Shown in pieces: positions 1 to 8,387 of a DNA stretch of 64,000 nt. Under the pieces are notes generated by a model, which did no database searches, was not told the origin of the DNA, and saw only the letters and a list, made by a program, of their open reading frames with translations. Each line of letters opens with the position of its first letter. Positions within the stretch are counted from its first letter, which is position 1. A program made the translations under genes and the position numbers. Source of the DNA: Hyphomonadaceae bacterium. Its GTDB lineage: Bacteria; Pseudomonadota; Alphaproteobacteria; Caulobacterales; Aquidulcibacteraceae. The stretch spans positions 127,138-191,137 of the forward strand of contig JAEUMQ010000001.1 in the NCBI GenBank assembly GCA_016791425.1, in the 5' to 3' direction.

Positions 1-79
1 TGCCGGCGAAGTGTGAAGCGGCTCGCCGTGAGCAACCGCGGGCAAACGGGCAAACCATGCGGAGTCAGTAAACAATGCC

Positions 80-113
80 TTAACGAAACGTGTTCTGCTT
101 AAGTCCCGCTTAA
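80..113 (+). promoter_or_regulatory. CtrA-type box upstream of flgB
   Basis: Bases 99-113 read TTAA, seven bases, TTAA, a perfect match to the CtrA full site of Caulobacter relatives. A further TTAAC lies at 80-84. CtrA activates early flagellar operons by binding near the -35 region. A transcript started from here would begin well after base 116, so it favours the flgB start at 161. The motif is seen; CtrA binding is inferred. Confidence 0.6.
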
Positions 114-160
114 GCATGCCGGTGATTGAATTGAATCACCCGGAATCATTTGCCGAGCCG

Positions 161-556
161 ATGGACCTCACCGCCTCGCCCTTCTTCAGCCTGATCCGCG
201 AGCGCCTCGGCCAATTGTCCGAGCGCCAGCGCCTGATCGCGGAGAACATCGCCAATTCCTCCACGCCCGGCTATGCGCCGCGCGATCTCGACACGTCCGC
301 CTTCGTGCGCGCGCTCGACCGCCATTCCATGCAGATGACGCGCACCAACGCCCATCACATGAGCCTGGGCGGTTCAACCGATCCGAAGATCGTGACGCGT
401 CCCGATTCGGAAACCACGATCGACGGCAACGCCGTCGTCCTCGAAGAACAGACGCTGCGCGCCGCCGAGACGCGCATGCAATACGAGACCGGCCTCGCGC
501 TCTACCAGAAGGGCCTGATGCTCGTGCGTCTCGCCGCCAAGCCGCCCGGCAGATAG
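161..556 (+). CDS. flgB: Flagellar basal-body rod protein FlgB
   Basis: FlgB is a proximal rod subunit of the flagellar basal body, assembled in the periplasm after export by the flagellar type III apparatus. The N-terminal rod motif is visible (IAENIANSSTPGYAPRD, about residues 23-39), as is a C-terminal helix (LRAAETRMQYETGLALYQKG). An in-frame ATG exists at 116, but a CtrA-type box at 99-113 would then touch the start codon. The ATG at 161 gives 131 residues, the usual FlgB size, so I prefer it. It is followed 16 bases later by flgC and then fliE, the usual early flagellar order. Confidence 0.93.
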   Translation: MDLTASPFFSLIRERLGQLSERQRLIAENIANSSTPGYAPRDLDTSAFVRALDRHSMQMTRTNAHHMSLGGSTDPKIVTRPDSETTIDGNAVVLEEQTLRAAETRMQYETGLALYQKGLMLVRLAAKPPGR

Positions 557-572
557 ATGAGGTGAGATAAGA

Positions 573-983
573 ATGCGCGATATCGACGCCGCCATGGCCG
601 CCGCCGCATCGGGCCTGCGCGCGCAGACCACGCGCATGCGCATCGCCGCGGAGAACGTCGCCAACGCCAATTCCACCGGCGCCTCGCCGAACGATGAACC
701 GTTCCGCCGCCGCATTCCGCTGCTCGAAAGCACGACCATCGCCGGCGAAGTGAAAGGCGTTGCGGTGCGGGGCGCCTATTCCGATCCGGCCGAGTTCCGC
801 CGCGAATACAACCCCAGCCACCCCGCCGCCGACGCGTCGGGATACGTGCGCCTGCCGAACGTCGATACGCTGGTGGAGATGATGGATCTGCGCGACGCAA
901 GCCGCGCCTACGAAGCCAACCTCAACATGATCGAGGCCGCGCGCGCGATGAACACGCGCGCGCTCGATCTCCTGCGGCGTTAG
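573..983 (+). CDS. flgC: Flagellar basal-body rod protein FlgC
   Basis: This is a 136-residue proximal rod protein, the normal FlgC length. The N-terminal rod motif (RIAAENVANANSTGA, near residues 25-40) and the following FRRRIPLL stretch match FlgC. The C-terminus carries a flagellar rod helix (ASRAYEANLNMIEAARAMNTRALDLL) that packs in the rod coiled-coil. It lies 16 bases after flgB on the same strand and is surely co-transcribed. Nothing unusual is visible. Confidence 0.95.
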   Translation: MRDIDAAMAAAASGLRAQTTRMRIAAENVANANSTGASPNDEPFRRRIPLLESTTIAGEVKGVAVRGAYSDPAEFRREYNPSHPAADASGYVRLPNVDTLVEMMDLRDASRAYEANLNMIEAARAMNTRALDLLRR

Positions 984-1039
984 CGCTTCGCGACGCCGCC
1001 ACGCTGCGCCGCGATTTTCGCGACGCGGCAATGTAGAAG

Positions 1040-1100
1040 CTCCCTCCCTCCCCTTTAGGGGAGGGTGTCGCAAACGAAGTTTGCGACGGGTGGGGTAAGT
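1040..1100. repeat. GC-rich intergenic hairpin element (single)
   Basis: Between flgC and fliE lies a CCCTCCCC-TTTA-GGGGAGGG hairpin, followed by a second palindrome (GTCGCAAACGAAGTTTGCGAC, near 1068-1088 with flanking bases) and GGGTGGGGT. The GC-rich hairpin plus GGGTGGGG resembles the ends of the paired elements at 12976, 51960 and 58227, so this looks like a half or divergent copy. It creates an artefactual upstream extension of fliE. Confidence 0.65.
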
Positions 1101-1154
1101 ACCGCTGCGCTTCAGACCCAAGCGCCTGCGCTCCACATGATCCGGAGCAAACGC

Positions 1155-1469
1155 ATGGCAGTCGATCCGCTTTCTGGCGCAAAAGCCTATCTTGAAGCCG
1201 CGCGCGCCGCGCAGCGCGCCGGCGCCGGCGGCGGCGCCGAAGCCGGCGACAGCGTCGATTTCGGACAACTCGTCCAAAATACGCTGCAGCAGGCCGAACA
1301 GAGCGTGCGTGTGGCCGAACAGCAATCGACCGCCGTCGTCGCCGGCCGCGGCGACATCGTCGATGTCGTCACCGCCATCGCCGCCGCCGAGACGCAACTC
1401 GAAACCGTGATGGCCGTCCGCGACCAGGTCATCGGCGCCTACCAGGAAATCCTGCGTATGCCGATTTAG
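1155..1469 (+). CDS. fliE: Flagellar hook-basal body complex protein FliE
   Basis: FliE is the adapter linking the MS ring to the proximal rod and is needed for early rod export. The 104-residue product starting MAVDPLSGAKAYLEAARAAQ ends in the conserved helix ETQLETVMAVRDQVIGAYQEILRMPI, diagnostic for FliE. The reading frame is open back to 1065, but the extra part is encoded by the intergenic hairpin repeat and is not FliE-like, so the ATG at 1155 is chosen. It is the last flagellar gene here; the export genes fliQ/fliR/flhB that often follow are absent and a lower-GC island begins instead. Confidence 0.93.
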   Translation: MAVDPLSGAKAYLEAARAAQRAGAGGGAEAGDSVDFGQLVQNTLQQAEQSVRVAEQQSTAVVAGRGDIVDVVTAIAAAETQLETVMAVRDQVIGAYQEILRMPI

Positions 1470-1555
1470 GTCAGGCGCCGCCAAGAAAGTAAGCGCGAAA
1501 GCAACTCGACAAAACGAGCATAGAGAGCTGATTTTAAATCGCTTTATGTCCCACA

Positions 1556-1606
1556 ACTTGACAGTCTGCGCGCTTACTTGACTCGATGCCCTGTCAAGTG
1601 TAAATC
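1556..1606 (+). promoter_or_regulatory. Candidate operator/promoter of the wHTH-HEPN cassette
   Basis: A perfect 9-base inverted repeat ACTTGACAG (1556-1564) / CTGTCAAGT (1591-1599) lies in the AT-richer leader before the gene at 1631. A possible -35 TTGACT (1578-1583) with a weak -10 TAAATC (1601-1606) would place the right arm inside the promoter spacer, as expected for an autorepressor site. The repeat is seen; function is inferred. Confidence 0.35.
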
Positions 1607-1630
1607 TTCGTCAACCAACGAGTAATTTGG

Positions 1631-2236
1631 ATGACGAACCCCCTTAAGTTGAAAATCGACTTCCGCAACGCCACATTTGAGGGCGAGGGCGAACCTGAGG
1701 ACGTCAACAAGGCCTACGATTCATTTCGAGAGAAACTCGAAGCCTACCTGACGAAACACTCGGTAAAACCGACGAAACCCGCACCTGACGATGAGGACGA
1801 TGACGACCTTGAGGGCGCCACGACCGTCGCAGAGGCCATTTCACGGCGAAAGAACCGTCGCCCGAGAAAAAGCGCCGCGGCCTCTTCATCCAGTGTGGGG
1901 CAATACGCTCCTGCACTAGACAAGGATTTGGACATTGCTGGTCTGTCTGACTTTTACAGGCCTTGGGCTCCTCGGAGTCACGCGGAAAAGATTCTGATTT
2001 TCGCAAAATTCCTGGAAGACGTCCGATCGATCAAGCCGTGTACTGCGGATCAGATATTCACCTGCTATTGCGCTGTGAAAGAAAAGATTCCGGAGGCCTA
2101 CGTCCAGGCGTTGCGTGACGCGAGCGGTAGCCGAAACGGCTACATCGCTTACAACTCCCCCACGGACATATCAGTCAGTATTATGGGACTAAACCACTTC
2201 GCACACGGAGGATTAAGGCGAAAGGCAAGTGAATGA
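1631..2236 (+). CDS. Putative winged-helix protein, partner of the HEPN-like gene
   Basis: Unrecognised 201-residue protein, interpreted from its layout. Residues 5-40 form a strand-plus-helix start (KLKIDFRNATFEGEGEPEDV, then an amphipathic helix). This resembles short N-terminal modules seen before winged-helix domains. Residues 45-100 are a charged, low-complexity linker with an acidic run (DDEDDDD) and a basic patch (RRKNRRPRK). Residues 117-192 have the spacing of a small winged helix: a helix around AEKILIFAKFLE, a TADQIF helix start, a PEAYVQALRDA recognition-like helix and a polar wing. The gene is less GC-rich than its neighbours and overlaps the next start by four bases (ATGA), so the two are translationally coupled. 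A DNA-binding regulator or an antitoxin-like partner is inferred. Confidence 0.55.
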   Translation: MTNPLKLKIDFRNATFEGEGEPEDVNKAYDSFREKLEAYLTKHSVKPTKPAPDDEDDDDLEGATTVAEAISRRKNRRPRKSAAASSSSVGQYAPALDKDLDIAGLSDFYRPWAPRSHAEKILIFAKFLEDVRSIKPCTADQIFTCYCAVKEKIPEAYVQALRDASGSRNGYIAYNSPTDISVSIMGLNHFAHGGLRRKASE

Positions 2237-2988
2237 CGTCGCCGGTCAATCGTTTCTACAATGCGATTGAGAACGTCCACGACATGTCCCAGGCGGATTT
2301 GGTCGGATTATTCGTCTACCATCTGACTACAGAATTGGGACAGAGTGCTGCCTCCGTGGCGGCCGTTCGCACTTGTTTCGAAGAGTCAGACCTCACGCCT
2401 CCGGCCCGCCTCACAGCGTACCTCTCAGAGGGCACAACGAGTAAGCCTCAACGGTATGTAAAAACAGCCGACGGATATAGATTGCAGCGACATTATCGAG
2501 AGACGTTATCGCATAAGCTCGGTGCCGAACGTGTCGTCGCACAGACTAGTGTCGAGTTGCGAAGGCTTGAAAACAGCCTCCCTTCGGGGCCGAAGAAGAG
2601 CTTTCTAGGCGAAACGATTGACTGCTTTGAAGCCGGTGCCAACCGCGCCGCAATCGTAATGTGCTGGATCCTGACGGTCGATCACCTGTTCGATCACGTC
2701 CTCAACCACCACCTAACCGCCTTCAACGCAGCATTGGCGAAGAACCCCGACAAGCGGGTCAGGGTGGTAACCAAACGGGACGACCTGAGCGAGCTTCAAG
2801 AATCCAAATTCATCGAATTGCTTCGAGCCGCGAGCATCATATCCAACGATGTGAGGAAGATACTCGAAGAAAAACTGGGGACCCGAAACTCTTCTGCACA
2901 CCCCTCCGGCGTAAGCATTGCTCGCAGCAAGGCCATCGATTTCATCGAAGATTTGGTGGTCAATGTACTCGCAAAGTACGCCGCCTAA
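2233..2988 (+). CDS. Putative HEPN-domain protein (possible RNase/effector)
   Basis: 251-residue protein of no family I can name with certainty. The C-terminal half (about 125-250) looks all-helical and contains RNSSAH at 218-223. This fits the R-X4-6-H signature that forms the active site of HEPN ribonucleases, followed by a helix ([16 protein letters not shown]) as expected after it. Residues 1-110 form a separate helical region ([11 protein letters not shown]..., [13 protein letters not shown]). It is coupled to the upstream winged-helix-like gene by an ATGA overlap. It ends four bases inside the convergent dxs gene, as expected for an inserted island. HEPN proteins often act in toxin-antitoxin, abortive-infection and other defence systems; that role here is inference. 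Confidence 0.55.
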   Translation: MTSPVNRFYNAIENVHDMSQADLVGLFVYHLTTELGQSAASVAAVRTCFEESDLTPPARLTAYLSEGTTSKPQRYVKTADGYRLQRHYRETLSHKLGAERVVAQTSVELRRLENSLPSGPKKSFLGETIDCFEAGANRAAIVMCWILTVDHLFDHVLNHHLTAFNAALAKNPDKRVRVVTKRDDLSELQESKFIELLRAASIISNDVRKILEEKLGTRNSSAHPSGVSIARSKAIDFIEDLVVNVLAKYAA

Positions 2989-4901
2989 GCCCTAGCCCCG
3001 CCCTCGCCGCGCGCATCCTCGCGCCCCAGCGCCGCGAGCGCCGCCGCTGCGATCCCGTCCGCATCGAGCCCAGCCGCCGCCACCATCGCTTCCGGCTTGT
3101 CCTGCTCCTGGAACACGTCCGGCAATGTCAGCGTACGGATCTTCAGGCCCCGATCCAGCGCGCCCTCGCGCGCCAAAAACTGCAGCACGAACGCGCCGAA
3201 CCCGCCGACAGCCCCCTCCTCGATCGTGATCAGCACTTCGTGCTCGCGCGCCAGGCGCCGCACCAGATCCTCATCCAGCGGTTTCGCGAAGCGCGCATCG
3301 GCCACGGTCGCCGACAATCCCATCGCCGCCAACCGGTCCGCCGCTCTCAGCGTATCCCCAAGCCGCGTCCCGTACGACAACAAAGCGATCGTCGCGCCTT
3401 CGCGCAGCACGCGTCCGCGCCCAATTTCTAAAGGCAGCAGCTCCGCCGGCATCGCCAGGCCCGACGCCTCGCCGCGCGGATAGCGCACCGCGCTCGGCCC
3501 ATCATCGATCGCGCCGCAGGTCGCGACCATGCGCGCCAGCTCCACCTCGTCCGCCGCCGCCATCAGCACGAAACCCGGCAGCGCGCCGAGATAGCCGATA
3601 TCGAACGAGCCCGCATGCGTGGGCCCATCGGCGCCAACCAGGCCCGCGCGATCCATCGCGAACCGAACGGGAAGCTTCTGGATCGCCACATCGTGCACGA
3701 CCTGATCGTAGCCGCGCTGCAGGAACGTGGAATAGATCGCCGCGAACGGCTTCATCCCGTCCGCCGCCAAGCCGGCCGCGAACGTCACCGCGTGCTGCTC
3801 GGCGATCCCGACATCGAACATGCGTGACGGGAAACGATGCGCGAAATAATCCAATCCGGTGCCGGAGGGCATCGCCGCGGTGATCGCCACGATCTTCGGA
3901 TCGCGCTCGGCGATCTTCACCAAACTGTCGGCGAACACGCGGGTATAGGTCGGCGGGCCCGCCTTCGCCTTCGCCTGCTCGCCGGTGACGACGTTGAAGC
4001 GGTTGACGCCGTGATACTTGTCCGCCGCGTTTTCCGCCGGCGCATACCCTTTGCCCTTTTTCGTCACCACGTGGATGAGCACGGGATGATCGTCGATGCT
4101 GCGGGCGTGGCGGAGCACGCGCACCAGCTCGGCGACGTCGTGCCCGTCGAACGGCCCGAGATAATGGAAGCCGAGCTCCTCGAAGAAGGTTCCGCCCGTC
4201 ACCATCGTGCGCGCATATTCCTCGGCCTTCTTGGTGATCTCCGGGATCGGCGAAGGCAGATGCTCCACGACCTTCTTGGTGGCGCTGCGCACCGCCCGAT
4301 ACGTCTTCGATGAAACGAGCCGCGCCAGATAGGAGCTCATCCCCCCGACCGGCGGCGCAATCGACATGTCGTTGTCGTTGAGGATGACGATGAGCTTCTT
4401 GGTGGTCTCCACCGCGTTGTTCATCGCCTCATAGGCCATGCCCGCGCTCATCGAGCCGTCGCCGATCACGGCGACCACGTTCTTGTCTTCGCCCTTCTGG
4501 TCGCGCGCGACGCAGAAGCCGAGCGCCGCCGAGATCGAGGTCGCGGCGTGCGCGGCGCCGAACGGGTCGTATTCGCTTTCCGCGCGGCGGGTGAAGCCGG
4601 AGAGCCCCCCGCCCTGGCGCAGCGTACGGATGCGGGCGCGCCGGCCGGTGAGGATCTTGTGCGGATAGGCCTGGTGCCCAACGTCCCAGATCAGGACATC
4701 CTTGGGCGTGTCGAACACGTAGTGCAGCGCCACGGTGAGCTCGACCACCCCGAGGCCGGCGCCCAGATGTCCGCCCGTGACCGAAACCGCATCGATCGTT
4801 TCGGCCCGGAGCTCTTCCGCGAGCGGCTTCAGGTCCGCTTCCGGCAAACGCCTGAGATCGGACGGAAGCTTGATGCGGTCGAGAAGCGGGGTGGCCGGCA
4901 T
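2985..4901 (-). CDS. dxs: 1-deoxy-D-xylulose-5-phosphate synthase
   Basis: Dxs condenses pyruvate and glyceraldehyde 3-phosphate to DXP, using thiamine diphosphate and Mg2+, at the entry to the MEP isoprenoid pathway. The 638-residue length is typical. The TPP/metal motif [16 protein letters not shown] starts near residue 147, with NDN near 175. An early catalytic-type His lies in [14 protein letters not shown], and [15 protein letters not shown] of the pyrimidine domain carries the conserved Glu. The C-terminal transketolase domain is complete. It lies 38 bases downstream of ispA on the same strand, so precursor supply and prenyl chain building are co-transcribed. Its 3' end overlaps the convergent HEPN-like gene. 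Confidence 0.97.
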   Translation of the reverse strand: MPATPLLDRIKLPSDLRRLPEADLKPLAEELRAETIDAVSVTGGHLGAGLGVVELTVALHYVFDTPKDVLIWDVGHQAYPHKILTGRRARIRTLRQGGGLSGFTRRAESEYDPFGAAHAATSISAALGFCVARDQKGEDKNVVAVIGDGSMSAGMAYEAMNNAVETTKKLIVILNDNDMSIAPPVGGMSSYLARLVSSKTYRAVRSATKKVVEHLPSPIPEITKKAEEYARTMVTGGTFFEELGFHYLGPFDGHDVAELVRVLRHARSIDDHPVLIHVVTKKGKGYAPAENAADKYHGVNRFNVVTGEQAKAKAGPPTYTRVFADSLVKIAERDPKIVAITAAMPSGTGLDYFAHRFPSRMFDVGIAEQHAVTFAAGLAADGMKPFAAIYSTFLQRGYDQVVHDVAIQKLPVRFAMDRAGLVGADGPTHAGSFDIGYLGALPGFVLMAAADEVELARMVATCGAIDDGPSAVRYPRGEASGLAMPAELLPLEIGRGRVLREGATIALLSYGTRLGDTLRAADRLAAMGLSATVADARFAKPLDEDLVRRLAREHEVLITIEEGAVGGFGAFVLQFLAREGALDRGLKIRTLTLPDVFQEQDKPEAMVAAAGLDADGIAAAALAALGREDARGEGGARA

Positions 4902-4939
4902 TCTGCTCTCACTCCCGGCCCAATCCGCCGGGTCGTCCT

Positions 4940-5824
4940 CTAGTATCGTCGGTCGAGCACGAAATCGACAGCCTGCGTCAACAATTTGGCGCGCGGACCG
5001 AATTGCGCCAGGTGCCCCTTGGCCTGCGTCGCCAGCAGGCGCACCCGGGCGCGGGCTGCTTCTTCCCCGAGCACGGTGACGAAATTCACCTTGCCGGCCC
5101 GGGCGTCCTTCTGGGCGGCCTTGCCCATCTCCTCGGCCCGGCCTTCCGCGTCGAGAAGATCGTCCGCCATCTGGAAGGCGAGGCCCAGATCGTTGGCGTA
5201 GCGCACCAGGGCGTGCTTGGCGTCTTCCGGCGCGCAGGCGATGAGGCAGCCGGCTTCCACCGAGAAGCTGATGAGCGCGCCGGTCTTCAGCCGGTTCATG
5301 CGGGTGATGGCGATGAGGTCGCTGCTCATTTCCGAGCCCAGCATGTCAAGCGCCTGGCCCGCGATCATCCCCTGCGGACCGGTGGCGCGCGCCAGCCCCG
5401 CCACCAGCTTGCAGCGCATCTGCGGATCCGGATGCGTGGCCGGATCGGCCAGGATCTCGAACGCGAACGCCAAGAGCGCATCGCCGGCAAGCAGCGCCGT
5501 CGCTTCGTCGAATTCCTTGTGCACGGTGGGCTGGCCGCGCCGCAGGTCGTCATCGTCCATGCACGGCAGATCGTCATGAATGAGCGAGAACGTGTGGATG
5601 CATTCAAGCGCCGCGGCGGTGCGCAGAAGCGCCGTTTCATCGGCGTCGAAGAGCCGTCCGGACTCCAGCGTGAAGAACGGCCTGAGGCGCTTGCCACCGC
5701 CGAGCGCCGCATAGCGCATGGCCGAAAGCAGGCGCGCCTCCGGCCCCACGGCGCGCGGCAGCAGCGCATCCAGCGCCACAGTCACCCGGTCGGCGGTTTC
5801 CGCGAGGCGCGACTCGATATCCAT
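4940..5824 (-). CDS. ispA: Farnesyl diphosphate synthase (polyprenyl synthetase)
   Basis: This enzyme adds isopentenyl diphosphate to DMAPP and GPP to make farnesyl diphosphate. The first Asp-rich motif is DDLPCMD (84-90), with the two-residue insertion of bacterial type II FPP synthases and an aromatic residue (Phe79) five positions before it, which favours a short C15 product. The second motif is DDLLD (221-225). The GGGKRLRP substrate loop is at 42-49. The ATG at 5824 gives 294 residues, normal for IspA; the longer open frame upstream is a shadow of the lipoprotein gene. The gene lies just upstream of dxs. In many alphaproteobacteria xseB directly precedes ispA, but here xseB is about 4.2 kb away. 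Confidence 0.95.
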   Translation of the reverse strand: MDIESRLAETADRVTVALDALLPRAVGPEARLLSAMRYAALGGGKRLRPFFTLESGRLFDADETALLRTAAALECIHTFSLIHDDLPCMDDDDLRRGQPTVHKEFDEATALLAGDALLAFAFEILADPATHPDPQMRCKLVAGLARATGPQGMIAGQALDMLGSEMSSDLIAITRMNRLKTGALISFSVEAGCLIACAPEDAKHALVRYANDLGLAFQMADDLLDAEGRAEEMGKAAQKDARAGKVNFVTVLGEEAARARVRLLATQAKGHLAQFGPRAKLLTQAVDFVLDRRY

Positions 5825-5882
5825 GACCGCGCGCGTACCACGCTCCCGAATCCGTGGGAACCGCGCGCGGCCGCGTGCAGCC

Positions 5883-6353
5883 TCAGCCCGGCGCGCCGGC
5901 CTGAGCGCGCAGCGTGGTGATCCGCTGGGCGAGCGCCGGGTCGGTGCGGGCCGCCCGGGCGATGGTGTTGTAGGTGTCCGGGTCGATCCCGTTCCGTTGC
6001 AGGACCGCCGAGAGCTCCGCGCCCATGGCCTGGCGGGCCGCGGCCTGCTGTTCAGGCGTGCCCGCCGCCAAGCCGGCCTGATGCCGGGACTGCACCTGAT
6101 CGACCTCGACGCTGGCCCGTGCAAACGACTGCACCTGGCTGTCCGAAAACGCGCCCGGCGTGGGCGTCGGAGAGGTGGGCGAAACCCCGGGATTGGTCGC
6201 CTGCGGGGTCGCCAGGTCGGGCTCGTCGGGCGCCGCGACCATGGCTGGCGCCGCCGGGGCGTCCGCGGACTCGGTTCGATTCGAAGCGCAGCCCGCGATA
6301 GCGAGCGCCAGGAGGATCGCGGCCCCTGATGGGGCGAGAATGCGGGACGCCAT
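5883..6353 (-). CDS. DUF4168 domain lipoprotein
   Basis: Starting at the ATG at 6353, the 156-residue product has a lipoprotein signal ([13 protein letters not shown], Cys at the lipobox), a Pro/Ala/Thr-rich linker and a C-terminal DUF4168-like domain. That domain is visible as [16 protein letters not shown], then a Gln/Ala-rich helix, then [32 protein letters not shown]4168 proteins are secreted or lipid-anchored and of unknown function. It is 58 bases upstream of ispA on the same strand and divergent from the TIR gene. The open frame extends to 6521, but the extra residues do not look like a signal peptide. Confidence 0.8.
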   Translation of the reverse strand: MASRILAPSGAAILLALAIAGCASNRTESADAPAAPAMVAAPDEPDLATPQATNPGVSPTSPTPTPGAFSDSQVQSFARASVEVDQVQSRHQAGLAAGTPEQQAAARQAMGAELSAVLQRNGIDPDTYNTIARAARTDPALAQRITTLRAQAGAPG

Positions 6354-6599
6354 GAGGATCTCCAGATTGATGCGCGAAAGGCTGCGCCTGGGACCGACGC
6401 TTGCGGGGCGGACACGGTTCCTTGCCAACCGCAGCCCACACCGCCCGGTTTTCCCCAGGAAAGCGCGGCCTGACCCGCTCTCTTCCCTAATGCCGCCCAT
6501 TCGGGGCATCATGGGCATCATGGTTGCAGGGAGCTGGGATTGTCCGGCGGGCTAAACGGACGGGCGTTCGCAAACGGTGCGGACGGCCAGGGGATCTGA

Positions 6600-8321
6600 A
6601 TGGCAGGCGTCGTGATCATCAACGCCCGGGAGGACGGCGCGCCGGCGCAGGCGCTCGCCGAGAAGCTCGGCGCGCTCGGCCTGCAGGCCTCGTTCAGCCT
6701 GGGCGGCGAAATGCTGCGCGACGCGGCGGTGCGCGGCGATGTCGTGATCGCGCTCTGGTCGCCGCATTCTTACTTCCGCAACGAGCTGATCGACGCCGCC
6801 GCGCTCGCCCGCGACCAGCACCGTCTCGTGCATGCGCGCATGCAGAACACGCCGATTCCAAACGAGTTCGAGCACGACGGCTCGATCGATCTCACCGGCT
6901 GGCGCGGCGAGGAGAATTTCCAGCCATGGCGCCAGCTTCTCAATGCGGTCAGCGGCATTCTCTATGCGCCTCCGCCGGACGAGCACGACGATTCCCATTT
7001 CGTCATGCAGGACTATCAGGACGGCGATTACACCGAGCGTTCGCGCGAATACGTCGCCACCGGCCGCGCCTACGATCAGACCGGCCCCGCCGAAGCGCCG
7101 CTCTCCAGCTTTCCGCCGCCGCCCGCGCGCCAACCGCCGCAACCTGAGCCGCCGCTGCGCATCCGCACCGCGCCCGGTCAGGCGACGGCGCGCGCCGCCG
7201 CCAACCAGCCGCTGTTTCCCCCGGCCGCGCCGCCCCCAATGGCGCCGCCCCCAATCGCCCCGTCCATGCCGCCTGCGCCCATGGCGCCGGTCGCAGCCGC
7301 GCCGGCCCGCACGGCGCCCGCCCGCACCGCGCCCAACGTTCAGCCGGCGCCGTTCCGGCCCGCGCCCATCCAGCCGCCGCAAGGCCAAGCCCAGAACCAG
7401 CCGCTGCAGCCCGAACCGACGCCGCGCTTCACGCCGTCCTTCCCCCCCGCCGCCGCTGCGGCGCTCGACATCCAGCGACCGCCGCCGGGCGTGCCGGAAT
7501 TCCCGCCCTTCCCGCCGCCGGTCGCCCAGGGAAAGGCCGGGGCCGCCGCCAAGACCAACGCCGCCGCGCGCCATCCGGTGACGCCGCTTTCCTCCTACGC
7601 CCAGCAGGGCGCAGGCTACCGGCCGGCCTCCTTCGCCGAACCGCCGCGCCGCAACGGGCTCGGGATCGTCCGCCTGCTGATCATCGGCTTCGTCACCTTC
7701 GGCGTCGTCGCCGGCGCCGGCATCGGCGGCTACATGTATCTGCAGCGCAACGAGAACAGCGGCGCCGCCGCGACCTGGGCCGCGCTCGACAAGACCGATC
7801 CCTACGCGCTGCGGCAATTCCTCGACAGCGGCAATGCCGGCCAATTCCGCGAGCCGGCGCAGGCCACGCTCGACACCCTCGCGCTCGACCGCCTGCGCGT
7901 CGCGCGCGAGGCCGACACGATCGACGCGCTGCAGGCTTTCCTCGTGGAGTTTCCCGACTCGCGCTTCGCGCCGCAGGTCAACGGCCGGATCGCCGAGCTG
8001 CGCCAGATGGCCGGCGGCCGCCCCGCGCGCGACGCGCTCAACAACTTGCCCGCCCCGCAGGCGTTGCCGCCGCCTCCACCGGAGATCCGCGCCGAGACCG
8101 AGCGCGCGGTGCGCGAAGCCGACGAACCTTATTCGCCGTCGCGCTCGGGCCAGCCGGGCGTCTATTCGGCGCCGTCGAGCTATGCGCCGCCGCCCACGCA
8201 AGGCGCCCCGACATCGACGGGCGGCCCGCTCTCGCTGTCGCCGCCAAGCGCACGCGACACCCCCGCCAGCATCGAGGACGAGCTGCGCCGGCAATTGAGT
8301 ACGCCCCCGCCGCAACGTTGA
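6600..8321 (+). CDS. TIR-domain protein with Pro-rich linker and one membrane segment
   Basis: 573 residues. Residues 1-125 read as a TIR domain: a first strand (GVVIINAREDG), VVIALWSPHSYFRNELIDAA with Glu62 at the position of the catalytic Glu of NAD-hydrolysing TIRs, and a downstream DLTGWRG block typical of bacterial TIR proteins. Residues 165-345 are a long Pro/Ala-rich linker. Residues 355-380 are one transmembrane helix (IVRLLIIGFVTFGVVAGAGIG). Residues 390-470 form a helical segment (TWAALDKTDPYALRQFLDSG..., IDALQAFLVEFPDSRF) resembling short repeats that follow membrane anchors in bacterial signalling proteins. The Pro-rich tail ends the protein. The TIR is therefore cytoplasmic and the C-terminus periplasmic. 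Signalling or defence is inferred; no partner gene is obvious. Confidence 0.75.
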   Translation: MAGVVIINAREDGAPAQALAEKLGALGLQASFSLGGEMLRDAAVRGDVVIALWSPHSYFRNELIDAAALARDQHRLVHARMQNTPIPNEFEHDGSIDLTGWRGEENFQPWRQLLNAVSGILYAPPPDEHDDSHFVMQDYQDGDYTERSREYVATGRAYDQTGPAEAPLSSFPPPPARQPPQPEPPLRIRTAPGQATARAAANQPLFPPAAPPPMAPPPIAPSMPPAPMAPVAAAPARTAPARTAPNVQPAPFRPAPIQPPQGQAQNQPLQPEPTPRFTPSFPPAAAAALDIQRPPPGVPEFPPFPPPVAQGKAGAAAKTNAAARHPVTPLSSYAQQGAGYRPASFAEPPRRNGLGIVRLLIIGFVTFGVVAGAGIGGYMYLQRNENSGAAATWAALDKTDPYALRQFLDSGNAGQFREPAQATLDTLALDRLRVAREADTIDALQAFLVEFPDSRFAPQVNGRIAELRQMAGGRPARDALNNLPAPQALPPPPPEIRAETERAVREADEPYSPSRSGQPGVYSAPSSYAPPPTQGAPTSTGGPLSLSPPSARDTPASIEDELRRQLSTPPPQR

Positions 8322-8387
8322 CGCGCGCGGCCGCGTTCGCGGTCCTGCGATCCGCGCCGTGAACGTCATGCTGCATGGAAGATCGCC

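Noticed and set aside
1065-1154. Longer N-terminus for FliE
   Set aside because: The extra residues are coded by the intergenic hairpin repeat and are not FliE-like; the ATG at 1155 gives the normal length.
186-1556. Long open frame on the minus strand across flgB-flgC-fliE
   Set aside because: It is a shadow of real genes in GC-rich DNA; the composition is Arg/Ala/Gly-rich with no motif.
6552-8369. 605-residue frame opposite the TIR gene
   Set aside because: Mirror of a GC-rich Pro-rich gene; low-complexity Arg/Gly/Ala product.
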